Translations under genes and position numbers: made by a program
In this document: piece by piece, positions 22,321 through 36,299 of the stretch
Layout: the number at the start of each line of letters is the position of its first letter
How positions within the stretch are numbered: position 1 is the first letter of the stretch
The notes under the pieces: model-generated
What the model was told of the DNA's origin: nothing
What the model saw: the letters and a program-made list of their open reading frames with translations, nothing else
Database searches by the model: none
Source of the DNA: Jacaranda mimosifolia
Lineage: Eukaryota; Streptophyta; Magnoliopsida; Lamiales; Bignoniaceae
Direction: 5' to 3'
Assembly (NCBI GenBank): GCA_018894105.1
Contig: CM032124.1
Coordinates: forward strand, 39,032,277 to 39,096,276
Length of the DNA: 64,000 bases

Positions 22321-25300
22321 AGATCCGGGAATTAAAAGACGGGAATGCCCTCAAAGAGTACCTAAGGTATTATTTATATGTACATTTTGTTTTTTCATAT
22401 TTGTTTTTTGTAAAAATGTTCCACCCATAAGAATATGAAAAATTATTATGTGCTTATTTTAATTTCTATGAGTAATATTTTAGTGTGATTATTATACGGA
22501 AACCAATTTGATTGGGATTTGTGGGTATTAAGTGTGATTAAAATAATTTTATTATCTTTAGATAAGAATCTGATATGTATTTGGTGTGACGTGTCGATTC
22601 TTCTATTATTATCTGTTATTGTTAACTATGAAATAAAGAATGAATCTGGCTATAATTGTAGCCCATGGGCTTATTAGTTTTTTAATTAACGAAAAATCTT
22701 ATATCTATGTTTTTTTAATTGAGAGAATGTCGTGTTTTTAATATATACTAAACAAATTTTAATTATTTCATTTTGAATTTTTATTATACACTATATGATT
22801 TGTTGTATTGTATTATTAATATCGTTATTTGCTTTTTGCAACAATTGTAAATTCATACAATATAAACCAATTGCAATATCAATTTTTTTATAATAAATTA
22901 AATAACAATTAATTTTACAATTACTAATAAATTTACATAACATATGTGATCTACTTGTTAAATGAAAGCAATACTAGATTTAACTCTTTACTCCATCACA
23001 CTAGATTTTGCAATTCTACTTCATGCCACTCCCACAATGCAATTCTATTTTTGTCAACCATTACAAACTTTTTTCTTATTGATGTTTACATTTTAAGTAC
23101 CATTCAACATAGAAAATTGATTTTTTTTTTTTTAAATACATGTATGACTAAAACTAAGTAAATGTGGAAGTATGTTCTTACAATAAATAAATATCGAGCT
23201 GTTGAATTAAATTAAATTAGATTTACAAATTTATGAACTATTTGTGTTATTATAGCGATTTAAGCTTAAGCATAGAGAAATAGTGAAAGGTGGGCTAGGA
23301 TTCTAGTCAAAGATTATAAATAAGACAATGCAAACAAATAAAAATTCAAAGTGAAGAACATTCTAATTCGAGTAGAATAATTACGAAATTCATTCTAAAA
23401 AACAGTAAATGATGAGCGGATTCTAAAGGAGGAGTCCATTAGGAAGTTGAATGCAATTGTCTATAAATGTTTAATTGAAACCTTATGTTTAAGCATATTT
23501 TCATCGTTCTTTTTATAATCAAGTATTAAAAAAAATTCGTTAAAAAAAGTATTTATTGATGCATAACAAAGTATCAATTATTTATTGATAATATTGTTGA
23601 TTAAAAATGATGGCCTTTATTTTCCATTTTTTTTATTTTAAAAAAGGTCATACCTTTATGAATTATGTCATTATTGTGCTTCTATTCCATTCATTGTAGC
23701 CGGCCACCCTACCAGCCTAAAGAGTGATCAACATGTCTAGTAAGTCGGGGAAATGGGCCCATTGCTTCTTGATATTTTGGTTTCAATGTTATCAACTATT
23801 AGTCGTCCTATGTCAGCAATCCACTGAATTTTCATGGGAAAAAAATAGAATTAAAAAAAGAAAAATATCCTGATTTTGAATAAATGGATTCCATTATTTA
23901 GTGGCCACTTGAAATCATAGAGTAAAGTCTATGATAAATATGAGAAAATAAGTGTTAATTACTTTTTAATTAAAAAACACATGAGATATGGTATTACTTT
24001 ACGTAGAATGCGATGACGACAAAATTTATCTGTCGGATCTTTTAAGAAATTCACAATTAAATATTGTGCAGCTTGTGATTCTCTGATTTGAGAATGTATT
24101 TATTAAGAAATTTGCTTTATTAAAAAATAAATTGATTATATGTCTTTTTTTTATTATAAATATTGATATTTCTAATGTCTGAATTCAATTAGTTAAGCTT
24201 ACTGTGCTTTACAACCTAACTTGATATTTTGTATTTTATTGTTAAGGGCAATTTAATTAATGACTCTCATGACATATTTGAGATATATCAAACATATTGA
24301 TGCATTCCTTTCTTTTCTTTTCTTTTTAATTTTATCTTAAAATTTATAGATCGAAAGGCCTATAATTGATGATGAATCTTATTTTTTTCTAATAAATTCT
24401 AAGTCAAAATTAAAATTCCCAACAATTAAACCGAACTTAGATTATTAGACATTATTTTCTTCACCCTAATTTTCAATTAATCAATTCTTTGTCTTCAATT
24501 TATAATCTAACCCATAATGGGGGTAGTAATACTACTATTTAATGAGAAGAACCAAAAAACAAAAAGAAAAAAAAAAGGATATAAATACATTAGGCAAGTA
24601 GGGCAAAAATGTGAAGGTATGAAGGGTATTTTTGTCATTTAAAAGTAGGGAAAATTCAATGAATCTCCCCACCTTCTTTGTGGACTTTCTAGGGAAAATC
24701 CCTAAATTTTCTAGAGAAAACCCATGATAATGATTGGCTTTTTATTATTTACATATATATAGTAATATATATTGTATTTTATTATGTATGTGAAAAATGA
24801 AGGTTTAGGTGGATGTAGAAAGCACGTGGTGGGCGATTGGCGGGACCTGAGTGCCAAGTGGTCAGCAAGGGTGGCTCACACTTGTTTCTTGGCTAGTACC
24901 TCTCAACACTTGATTGGTTCCTACATTGAGTGGGAACTTTTTTTGATATGTTATTATTTTTGGTATTTGTATTTATCTTTGTCAAGTATATTATCTTTCT
25001 TGAATTATACTATATCATAGATTAATAAATTAAGTAAATGATGAATATTAATATCTTAGGACTCAAAATTAAAATGTCATATTTCATATATGAACCATTA
25101 ATCTAAACACTACAACGTCGGGCTAATTCTGCAGTATTTTTCGTACAATATTGTTAGAGTTTAACAACTAATATAAATTCTAAAAATATTAGTGAATCGG
25201 GTCGATCTGGGCAAGGATGTAATGATCTTAATCCTTTAATTATATAAAAAGTTAGGATCATTGTGTTTACCTAACTTAAATTCTCTGGAGTCAATTTTAA

Positions 25301-26011
25301 AATAAAAAATAGATAAAAATGAGTACGTCCTTGGAGATACCTAATGAGAAGTGTATTGATAGATAATTACCATTGGTAGATCATAATTGACATGACTTAA
25401 TTAAGATGATTTAAACTTTCGTAATCTAAGGAATGAAATAACTTTAGTTATAGGTCGGTCAGGTAATATCAAACACGCTCAACTGAAAAATAAGCGAGTA
25501 TTTGAAACATTGGGAAAATATTATGTTTTTACGACATTTTTGGTATTATCACATCAATCACAAAATTTAGGATGGATTTACATAGTTTTTTATGCTTAAA
25601 ATACTGAGATGTCTAACCACAAACAACAACAAAAAGGCATTTCTCTTACCCGAATCACAAAATACTCCTATTTTATTTTATTTTTATCAAAAGTTTATCC
25701 ATAGAAAAAAAAAAAAAATCAAATTCTATAATAAGAGATTGTAGAAGAAGCCCTTGACTCATCCTAGAGACTAGAATCTAGCTTTGATTGCGCTAAAGGA
25801 ACCTTCCGAAAAAACAAGTCGACTTAAGTTTTAACCATGTGAAATGGTTTCGTGGACATTAAGATTTGAGTCTTCAATTTGTACTAAACTCACTACAATA
25901 CTATGTCGTTTTGTATGGTGCATACAATTGTACAAATGACTTTTTGTGGCCCTGTTTGGTGAATGCCGGCCTTGCCTTGCGGGCTGTGATTATTACTAGC
26001 AGTAGTCTGAT
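22321..26011. other. Gene-poor AT-rich region
   Basis: I find no exon with a recognisable protein pattern on either strand. A moderately GC-rich patch at about 24800-24930 contains a GCACGTGG (G-box-like) sequence and an open frame to 25018 that resembles nothing I know. CACTACAA at about 25108 recalls CACTA-element ends but has no partner. Confidence 0.5.
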
Positions 26012-26413
26012 AACCCGTTTGATTTTATTTCCAAACGTGATTTTCACTTTCAATTTTTTTTAAAAGTTAAAAAATTAGTTATGAAATTAAAATAGAAATC
26101 GAGATGTATTTGGTTAAAATATTAAAAAATAATAATTTAAATATGTTATAAGATTGTAAAGTAAGTTAATTTATATTTTTTATGTTAAAAAATATTTATT
26201 TTTTTAAAATATATGTATATTTTATTAATTTAAAAATGATAGTGGGTATTTTATATCATATCAAATTTGAATTTGATTGATGTGTAATAGGATTATATAA
26301 TAAGTTTAGAAAGAGTTTTGCGAAGAAAATATTTACTTTTTCTTAAAAAAATTATGAAAAAGTGTTTGTTTCCAATTTTTATTCTCACATGAAAATGAAA
26401 ACAAACACAGAGG
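26012..26413. mobile_element. Candidate MITE
   Basis: The left end CCCGTTTGATTTTATTTCCA and the right end GAAAATGAAAACAAACACAG form a loose inverted match, separated by about 360 bp of AT-rich DNA. TAA precedes the left end but is not seen after the right end. Weak call. Confidence 0.35.
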
Positions 26414-26837
26414 ACTCCAACTAAACCAAGTAAAAAAAATAAATTTGGATTTTGTTAGTCCATCCATTTATTTATTTATATTTTCCTAAGTTTGAAAGTG
26501 ATTTTTCATGCGTTAATTTCAATGCGTTCAAAGGGAAATTGAGCACGTTGGAATTGGTTTTCCAATGTGGACAACAAAGCCTTCAATATTGTTGAATGAG
26601 GAATTGGTTTGTCCATGAGAACGATTGGTTGTAGGGATGGGACAATGAATTTTGGTATTGAGAAGAGATTGAGTTTAAATAAAATATAAAAAAATAATTT
26701 TGTTATTTTTAAAAGAATAAAGTTTTGAATTTTAATAAAAATATACATATAATATTGTCTTATATAAATTTAAGGGGATGGATACCTATACCAACCTCCT
26801 TCTTCATTTAGCCTATGACCAGGTGAATATAATTATA

Positions 26838-27244
26838 CAAGGGTGCAAATGAGTTGAGCTGATTTACTAGCCTCAAAAGTCAAATTCGACCTATTCGTAG
26901 CTTGATCAAGCTAAATCGAATTCGATTTCTATCTCGAGCCTCTTGTATCTACACTTTGGACTTGCGAGTTGTATATAATTTGATATTATTTTTAATTTAA
27001 TTAATAAATATACAGTACATCATCATCATCATTATTATTATTATTATTATTTTGAGTTTGCAGCTTTTAAAGCTTAATTGACTATTCACTCTTAATTGAG
27101 CCAAATTTGAATTTTTGTCAGGTCGAATTCGACTCAAAATACTAGGTTTATTGAGCTCAAGTTTAAACTCGAGTCTCGAGCTCAAATTTAAAAGTTTTCT
27201 TTAAACTCAAACTCATCTTGAATTGACTTGATAGCACCTCCTAT
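26838..27244. mobile_element. Degenerate hAT-type MITE
   Basis: The left end CAAGGGTGCAAATGAGTTGAG is similar to the element at 4335. The right end CTTGATAGCACCTCCTA gives an inverted partner. Interior has TCGAGCCTC-type and ATT-repeat text like the 4335 element. The target duplication is not readable. Confidence 0.5.
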
Positions 27245-29700
27245 GTGAATGTATGCATGTTTTTTAAACTATTGCTACATATTAATTTGAGTATGATAAC
27301 AATTCTATTAATTTACAGTCAAAATATTGTGCCAACCATTATTTCTAAGTGATGTTATAGTTAAGGCCATGTGGTATAGTTTCAATCAAAACCTAAATTT
27401 AATTGGACAATTTTCCAAATACTACCATTTTTATTAAAAAAAAATAAAAAATAAAAAAACCCACTCATTTAATTTCTTGATTTGGTGGAAGTGTGTACAT
27501 GTGGAATGCTAGTTGCATTGCGTATGAATAGTATTTTTGAAAACGTGCAAGCTACAAATAGGTCCACCAAATTGAGATATATATACATGTCCATTTCTTT
27601 GGTTGCATTTTTGTACGTACTCTCCCATGAAAGTCATCATCTTGTCTACTTTTTGGGTTGCATTATGTGCCGAACAACCCTAGTTTTAATTTTGTTTAAG
27701 TTATAAATTAGTCATTTATATGCAAGTGGTTGCATTGGTTTGGCCATGGGATTGTGGGGTTTGCAATAATCAATGCTCTTGTGTTACTACATGTTTTGCC
27801 TCTTATCATTTGTCTAAAAAATACTAATATAACAAGTAAATTGAGAGATTTGATATCATCATTTCTTTTAATATTTATATTCAAGCACGCTAAGTTCATA
27901 GTATAAACGTCACACTTTATACGTAGGACTTATGTTGTTGGGTCAAGTACCACTCGATTATTTGATATCCTAAATGTGACAAAAAAATAGAATTAAATTT
28001 CTTTTCTTATTATAAAGTAAATTAATACTTTAATAAAGAAAATAACCAATTCAGAGAAAAACTTCCGTCACCAAAAACAACAATTATGATGAATTAAAGG
28101 ATTTCCTCTAGCTCATTTATTTTGAGAAACTTGGAAAATATATTCAAGAGGGTCGAATTCTTTTGCTCTCATTTTTCAATTCCTTTACCTTTATATTTGT
28201 ATTTTTTTCATACAATGTGATGAGATGAGAGATCGGGAACAATTAGGTTCAAATTTAAGACCTCTCCCTCGTCGGGGGATTGGGCCATTTGACATCCTAA
28301 TGCAAGTGTTAGCCCCAAAATACTTTCGAACTGTCCTAAAATAATGATAATTTCACAACAAATATGAAACAAAATAACCAATTTGGGCCAAACGTTGGAC
28401 TATGATCACATTTGAGTAATGAACTTTGGTCCACTTACTAGTTGAGGTTTATATTAGATGCCCAAAGTTTTATGAAGTTGGTCTAATGTCCAAATAAAAG
28501 TAGGATAAGGACAAAAGATTTAAGGCCCAGCTGTCTTTTCATTAAAAAATATAGGCCCATCAAGATTTAAGGCCGGGCTAGTTAGCCTTGTTCACTTTTT
28601 TATTTCACTAACAAGATAAATAAAAATAATTTCAATTTTTCTTACTTGGAAAAAGAATTTTAAAAAATATTTTGCGTTGAATTTCAAATTATTATATTGG
28701 TTTCATTTATTTATTTATTTATTTTATTTTTTCATGCAGTTGTCGATAATTAATAAGATAGTTAAATAATTTAATCAGACAATTATAAATAAATGATGAA
28801 TAATTCTTAATGTATATTACATCATTATGTCCACCTCATTGTAGATTACATAAAGTTAAAAAGGGGGTTAATTTGATAATCAATTTAACAAGCATAAAGG
28901 GTAATGATTATGTGTTGAATGCGATCTTTTTGGGGGATTGCATGCATTTTTGTAAAGGAAGGGGCTTACTTTTTCACATTTTAAAAAGTTATTCATTTCT
29001 TAGTATTTTATCAACACATTAATATAAGTCACCATAGTTTTCCTCAATAGATTTTTCCTTTGGCTTAAATTGCAAAAGATGGAATACAATTGATTATTAT
29101 AGAAGTATGTTGATCACATGTTTTGAACTTCAATTTTATATATAATCACTTAGGTTAACATACAAAATTAATCCATAGAAATAATTATAATGAGTAAATT
29201 TTCAATAAAATATAAATAAAAACGTATAGAATATTTAGCTCAACTGAAAACAGGCTTTTCTTTTTAATATGAATTCATATACGTAGATTTTTTCACTTCT
29301 GGAATCAAATTCAGGCACCTAAATATGTAGTCTCCATAAATTAAGAAAAAGAAGTTTTTCATTCACAAAATAGTAGTTTTATATCAATATGTTAAAATTT
29401 AATTTGCCAAAATAGCCCTATAAATAATTTGTAACTTCCGTCTTCCACTAACGTCCTTAAACTCCACTATCCTCGTACTCTCAAAATAATTTACGATCAC
29501 TCTATGCATGCAAAGGCGGCATGCCATGATGATTACTTTATAAAGATCCTTTTTTTTTTCCCTTCTATTTTTTGTGTCTAAATAAGTCAAAAATTAAAAT
29601 AAAAAATAAAAAATATATATATTTGGTGAAAAATAAATAACCAAAAAAATGGGGGAGTTAGTTCTGCAATTGTGGTAGTGGGTGATATAAAATAGAAGTT
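27245..29700. other. Gene-poor region upstream of exportin-T
   Basis: AT-rich DNA. I see no gene or repeat I can name. The exportin-T promoter is presumably at about 29600-29760, after which transcript-like leader sequence with CT and CA runs begins. Confidence 0.45.
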
Positions 29701-29977
29701 GTTGGAAAAACCTCCTCTCCTCAGTCCTCACAATTCTCCTTTCATTCAAAGAATTTATATAAACCCCATTGCCAGCTCTACACAGACTAACCTCTCTTTC
29801 TCTCTCAACTTCAGCTTATATACATACATATATGTATATACACACACACACACACCAAGCAAGCTATAAAACCCTAATCCCATAGTAATTGGGCTTGAAA
29901 AGCTTTACGATTTTAATCTCCATTGCTGAATCTCTATGCAAACTTAAGCTCTATAATCAAAATTTCTTTAATCAAAG

Positions 29978-30121
29978 GTAAGGAGGTTTCGTTCATTCGA
30001 TCAATTTGATAGAGAAGTGAGTAAATTAATTGTTTTGTTAATCCTTAATCGTGGGAACTCCGTGAAGTGGGCAATCAAGAGTATTTTTGGAGTTTTTTAA
30101 TTTCTTATTTTTCCCCCCTAG
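29978..30121 (+). other. Probable 5' UTR intron of exportin-T
   Basis: Donor CAAAG|GTAAGG at 29978 and acceptor CCCCCTAG ending at 30121 lie 22 bases before the start codon. Inferred from splice signals only. Confidence 0.55.
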
Positions 30122-30143
30122 GGTTTAGCGTTTTTGGAGTGCA

Positions 30144-33100
30144 ATGGATGATCTGGAAAAAGCCATCTTAATAAGCTTTGATGAATCTGGGGCGGTTAAT
30201 TCAGTGCTAAAAGAGCAAGCTGTTGCTTTTATTCAGCAAATTAAAGAGAATCCATCAGTTTGTTGCATATGTATAGAAAAGTTGTGTTTTTCTAAGCTGG
30301 TTCAGGTTCAGTTTTGGAGTTTGCAGTGCCTCCACGAGGTGCTTCGTGTTAAATACTCATCAATGACCCTGGAGGAGAAGTCTTTTATTAAGAAATCCGT
30401 CTTCTCGTTGGCTTGTGGCGAACCTGTCCGTGCTAATGATGATAATTTGGTGAGGGTATTGGAGGGCCCAGCATTTATAAAGAATAAGCTTGCTCAGGTT
30501 CTCGTGACGTTGATTTACTTTGAATATCCATTAATCTGGTCATCTGTTTTTGTTGATTTCTTGCCAAATTTAAGTAAAGGACCTCTGGTCATTGATATGT
30601 TTTGTCGAGTATTGAATATGCTGGATGACGAATTAATTAGCTTGGATTATCCACGTAGTGGGGATGATGTGGCTGTGTCGGGGAGGATTAAGGATGCCAT
30701 GAGGGAGCAGTGTGTGCCTCAGATCGTTAAGGCCTGGTATGAAATTGTTTCCATGTACAGGAATTCTGAGCCTGAGCTGTGTTCTACTGTTTTGGGTTCA
30801 ATGAGGAGGTACATTTCGTGGATTGACATTGGGTTGATCGCCAATGATGCATTTACTCGATTGTTGTTTGAATTGATGTTGGTGGATGGGTTACTGGATC
30901 AGCTTCGAGCTGCTGCGGCTGGTGTTGTTCTTGCGGTAGTTTCAAAAAGGATGGATTCCAAATCAAAGCTTGCCCTTTTGCAAAGCCTTCAGATAAGAAG
31001 AGTTTTTGGATTGGTTGCAGGGGATAGTGACTCAGAGTTGGTTTCCACTGTGGCTTCATTGCTCACTGGTTATGCAACTGAAGTTTTGGAATGTTCCAAG
31101 CGATTGAGCTCAGAGGACGGAAAGGAAGTTTCGTTAGAACTCCTAAATGAGGTTCTGCCATCGGTTTTCTATGTCATGCAGAACTGTGAAGTTGATTCAA
31201 CATTCAGCATTGTGCAGTTTCTCTCAGTTTATGTTGGCACAATGAAGACCCTTTCTGTGTTGACAGAGACACAGCTGTTTCATGTGGGCCAAATATTGGA
31301 AGTGATCCGTGCACAGATTCGGTTTGATCCCATGTATCGCAATAATCTGGACACGTTGGACAAGATTGGGCAGGAAGAAGAAGATAGGATGGTGGAGTTT
31401 CGGAAGGATTTATTTGTATTGCTCCGCAATATAGGTCGTGTTGCACCAGATCTGATTCAGATATTTATCAGAAATTCATTGGCTAGCGCTGTTTCGTCCT
31501 CAGAAGATAGCAATGCTGAGGAAGTTGAAGCTTCTCTTTCCTTATTTTATGCGCTTGGAGAATCATTAGGTGATGATGCAATCAGGACTGGTAGTGGTCT
31601 ACTGGGAGAATTGGTCTCAATGCTTTTATCTACAAAATTTCCTTGCCACTCTAACAGACTCGTTGCACTTGTGTATTTGGATACAATAACAAGATACGTG
31701 AAGTTTGTATCAGAGAATACACAATATATTCCAATAGCATTGGGCGCCTTTCTTGATGAGAGAGGTATACACCATCCAAATGCCAATGTGAGTCAAAGGG
31801 CAAGTTATCTTTTCATGAGGGTTGTGAAATTGCTCAAATCAAAGCTTGTGCCTTACATTGAGACAATCTTGCAGGTAGTAATTCTGCCTCTTAGTTTTCC
31901 ACCGCCTTTTTTTTTCTTTCATTTTCCCCCCTTTTTCTTTTTCTCCTTCTTTCCTTTTTCTGCAGCATATGCTTTAAAAAGATGTACTTCTGCTACAGTT
32001 GCTAATTTCTTTTTGATGCCTCATATGCATAAAAATATCAGAGTCTACAGGATACACTTGGACAATTTACAAGAATGGGCAGTGCTTCAAAGGAAACTTT
32101 GGGATCTGAAGACGGAAGTCACATTTTTGAGGTTGGTTTTATGTATAGAAATATGTGACTCAATTAGATAGTTGATGTTTCCATCTTAAGTTGTATTTTT
32201 TGTTCTACAGGCAATTGGCTTGTTAATTGGGATGGAAGATGTACCCCCTGAGAAGCAAACTGAATATCTTTCTGCACTGTTAAATCCACTTTGTCAGCAG
32301 GTCAAGTATTCTTGCAATACAGCACTATTTGCGTCTTCATACTATTTTGGGACTTCCCTTGGGAGTCTACGAAAATGATTTTCCTATTATTTGGGTTTTG
32401 GTAGAAAACTAAACTGAACTGAAATTTATGTGCTCGTGCAGGTTGAGGTGGCCCTCTTAAATGGCAAACGTCAAAATCCTGAAGAGTCTTTTGCACAGAT
32501 TGAAACGCTCCAGCAAATAATCATGGCCATTAATGCTCTTAGCAAGGTCTTTATCTGCCTTTCAAGTTTCTTATGTCATGTTGTGTTTTAGTTGGTCTAG
32601 TTCCCATTTTTCTTTCATGAATATAATTTTCGCGAGATTTCGTTTTGCCTGTTTGGGTTGATAAAGAATCTACAGCATAAAAACCTAGTGAAAAGATGTT
32701 ACCTTTTTAGCAACAGTTATTTTTTCCAGTTTGAGTCTGCCAAGGATAAGATTGTATTTTACAATTCTGCATACATATTTACCATGAAAATATGGCTTTC
32801 TGTGTGATCCAGGGCTTCAGCGAGCGTCTTGTAACTGCTACTCGCCCTGAAATTGGTCTCATATTCAAAAAGGTTAGTTCAAGTCTTGACTTTGTTAAAT
32901 TACGAATTACTTATTTCTCTTTAGATAACATTCAAGTAGCTGCATCAGTAAATTTATATAGTTATTTAGTGCAGTGGATTTTGAGTTTGTTGGATAAATA
33001 AATATGATGTTTATATTCTTATGGGGTTTTGATCATCACCCAATAGCACGCTTTCTTATTCCTCCAATGCCCTCTTCCCCCCCTCTCTCTCACACGCACT

Positions 33101-36100
33101 CACACACGTGTGTTGGTGCACCCTGAGAGATGTGAATCTCTCCACAGTTTGTCCCTCTCCGTCCGGCTTGCTTTGTGTCTTCTTCCTCTCTATGTTAGTT
33201 CATATAATTTTATGCTTCTGCATAAAACAGATAATTGTAAATAATGTTCTGCATTCTGGTTCAAATAAAACAGATTATATGCTGAATCTTATGGAGCTAT
33301 CTTTTTATTCTTTTATGTTTGTGTGGTAGTTGTGATGTTTTTGTTAATTTCTCTACATTCTAATGACTTGGTTCCTTGATATAGACTTTGGATCTTCTCC
33401 TTCAAATACTTGTTGTCTTCCCAAAGGTAGAACCCCTCCGGTGTAAGGTATGAATTTTGGATCATGGAATATGAATTACAGATATTTACACATGATTGCT
33501 ACATTACAGAACTCTGTCCAATGACACTTTGTTTTGCTAGGTCACATCTTTCATTCACCGTATGGTGGACACTTTAGGAGCTTCTGTATTTCCATATCTT
33601 CCGAAGGCACTGGGCCAGTTGCTAACAGAAAGTGAGGTATAAGGATTTGCCTTCCAATTCATTTTTTGCCATGCCCTAATTACCGAACTTCGGATGTTTG
33701 TAGTCGTGTGTAAGCTGGTATAAATTAAGCTGATTGAGATTTTGTCTTCATCTGTTCTGAATGACTGGCTAGAACAGCGGTTTTCTTTTCTTTGTTCTTT
33801 TTTATTTTTTTTATTTTTACTCCACCTTTTTAAACTTTCTGTTGTGTTTATTTTTGTTGGGTTCATCTATGATTTTTATCTGGTTGGCCATATTGCATAT
33901 GCAACTTGTACAAGATTTCAGTAAAATATCTAGCTAGGATAGAATGTGGGTTATGCGTGTGTTTGTATTTTGTGTTTTATTTGTCAGGCTTATAATAAAA
34001 CACTCTACACCTCTTGCTCACATGTGAAAACTAATGTGTTTTATTGTCAGGCTTATGATAAAACACTCTACACCTCTTGCTCACATGTGAAAGCTATGTT
34101 ATCAACTAGCGTGCACATATGACTTTTCTTTAATTTTACATTTCATATAGTTACTTTTTGATGTGAGCGTGGGGTTGAGGGAAGAATCTTTGATCTTCAT
34201 TACATTCCTTAATTAGTGATACTTTCTTATACAAAAGTCATGTTTCTTATCATCTACTTATCTCTCCCCATGCTTCTACATTGTGAAGTTGAGCCCATCA
34301 ATTTTGGTAATTCTGTTATGCAGCCCAAGGAAGTGGTGGAGTTTGTTGTACTGCTTAACAAGCTTATCCGCAAATTTGGTACTTTGGTCCGTGACATATT
34401 GGAAGAAGTATACCCTGCTATTGCTAGTAGGGCATTTAATATTCTCCCAAGGAGTGATATTCAGTGGGGACCAGGCAGCTGTGCTGAGGTATGTGAACTT
34501 GTTCCTAAGGTACTTTAGTTGCTCAAGTGCATAATTATTTATACCTGGACTTGGCAGCAAGAACTAAGATATCCTAATGGAACTTGTCAACTTATATGAT
34601 AGAATTTGATGCCAATATGGATTTGGACAACCTTGAGAGTATTATGTATCCCGTCTTAGCTGGGAGCTTGGAGTGCGAGAGGATTTTGATCTTCGAACAA
34701 TAGTGAATCATTAAGCACAAGAATGTCACCTTGAAGCATCACATAGGGCATTTCATTTACTTTATCTTTAGGGATTTCTATTCTGCTTGTTTTACATATT
34801 TCTATAGGTTCCTTGTAATACAGATGTGTGTGTATGACCCCTCCTAAAATTTGTTTTGTTTCTTTCATCTACTTAATAAATGGGCAGGGGACCTTCATAA
34901 CTCTATATCACTTCAGTGGTGGTTTTAATTGTATTGTATATGCATTTGAGCCTGTCGTCCATTTAGTGTTAAACATGTTCTTTTTTATCTTACACAAGTG
35001 ATTACTTCTAATGCGAATCTCTCTGTTCAGCTTGTATTCAGTTGTGCTGTAATCTCATTATGGATCTTTGCTTCAGGAAATCCGCGAATTGCAGGAGCTT
35101 CAGAAAACATTCTTTACATTTCTGCATGTCATTGCTACACATGACCTCTCGTCGGTTTTCCTATCCTCCAAAAGTATTGGATACCTGGATTTGATGATGC
35201 AGTTGTTACTATACACATGCTGTAATCATAAGGATATCCTTATAAGGAAGGTGTGCTATCTAAATTTCCACAAATTTCATCATGGGAATGTGCAACAATT
35301 TTTTGCTTTGAGATCTGTTATTTATGGGGTAGTGTAAGATGAAGCTAATATATAGACTTTTTACATCATTCAGGCATGTGTTCAGATATTCATCAGGCTA
35401 ATCAAAGATTGGTGTTCTGGTCCCTATGGCAAAGAAAAGGTATCTTACTTGAAGTACTGTTGCTGCAGGGTCAATTTCTCCAGAATACTAAAGTAAAACT
35501 ATTTTTCAGGTACCTGGTTTCCAGAATTTCGTAATTGAAGCATTTGCAATGAATTGTTGCCTATACAGTGTGCTAGACAAATCATTTGAGTTTCACGATG
35601 CAAATACTGTAAGTTCATTCCTCTGATGAGAGCAATTTTATGCGCATGCATGAAATAGCTTGTGTAATGTTATGTTGGTGCATCACTGAGACGAAATTAA
35701 TGTTACAGGAGAGAGGACATATAATTAAATCTCTGTTTGAAATATTTTTTGGTTGTAGAACAAAATATTTTTCTGAATGCTATTGGTTCTCTCTGTTGGC
35801 TGCAAAATTCTCACTGCATCACAATACATCATAATTCTGTTAAATTGGTTGCTGCTCCCTAAATACATAACCATTTCATTTTGTTGTGGCTTTCTTTGGT
35901 AGGTGGGCTTGTTTGGAGAAATAGTACAAGCTCAAAAGGTCATGTATGAGAAATTTGGCAATGATTTTCTTCTAAATTTTGTATCAAAAGGTTTTCGAAA
36001 TGTTCATTGCCCTCAAGACTTGGCAGAGCAGTATTGTCAAAAGCTGCAGGTATAATATGATGCTTTTAACTCTTTCTGCAAAAGTAAATCAACGCAGGAA

Positions 36101-36299
36101 TTAATTTTTCGCCATTTGTAAAAGGAATATGCTTCAGTTTACTTTAGTAGGGTTTAACAACACTTGCTATTGTTTATTGCGTGCGCGTGTGCCTTGTTTC
36201 TGTTAACAGGATAATGACTTTAAGGCACTGAAATCCTTCTATCAGTCTCTTATTGAAAAGTTGAGAGCACAACAAAATGGTAGCTTGGTTTTCAGATAG
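30144..36299 (+). CDS. PSD (PAUSED): Exportin-T, tRNA nuclear export receptor
   Basis: Thirteen coding exons: 30144-31874, 32051-32131, 32211-32300, 32442-32546, 32813-32872, 33385-33447, 33541-33636, 34324-34488, 35077-35250, 35374-35439, 35510-35608, 35903-36049, 36210-36299. They sum to 988 aa, matching the length I know for plant PAUSED. The first exon gives the N-terminal importin-beta/exportin region (MDDLEKAILISFDESGAVNS, then VQFWSLQCLHEVL and AQVLVTLIYFEYP). HEAT-like helices continue to the end (KSFYQSLIEKLRAQQ). Exportin-T carries mature tRNA from nucleus to cytoplasm with Ran-GTP. All twelve coding introns are GT-AG and phase 0. The reading frame runs about 100 bases past exon 1 into intron 1 before its stop, so an unspliced reading would be misleading. 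No lesion is seen. Confidence 0.95.
33972..34097. repeat. Tandem duplication of about 63 bp in exportin-T intron 7
   Basis: Two adjacent copies (33972-34035 and 34036 to about 34097) beginning GTGTTTTATT and containing AAAACACTCTACACCTCTTG, differing by a few bases. It lies in the intron and does not touch splice sites. Confidence 0.85.

Noticed and set aside
24772..25020. Open frame of 82 codons with a GC-richer middle
   Set aside because: Resembles no protein I know, and the ends are low-complexity hydrophobic text. Kept only as a possible regulatory patch.
25100..25140. CACTACAA as an end of a CACTA transposon
   Set aside because: No inverted partner and no 3-bp duplication were found.
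31875..32171. Exportin-T reading continued through intron 1
   Set aside because: The extension is Phe/Pro-rich intron text. A GTAGTA donor and later exons restore the conserved 988-residue protein.
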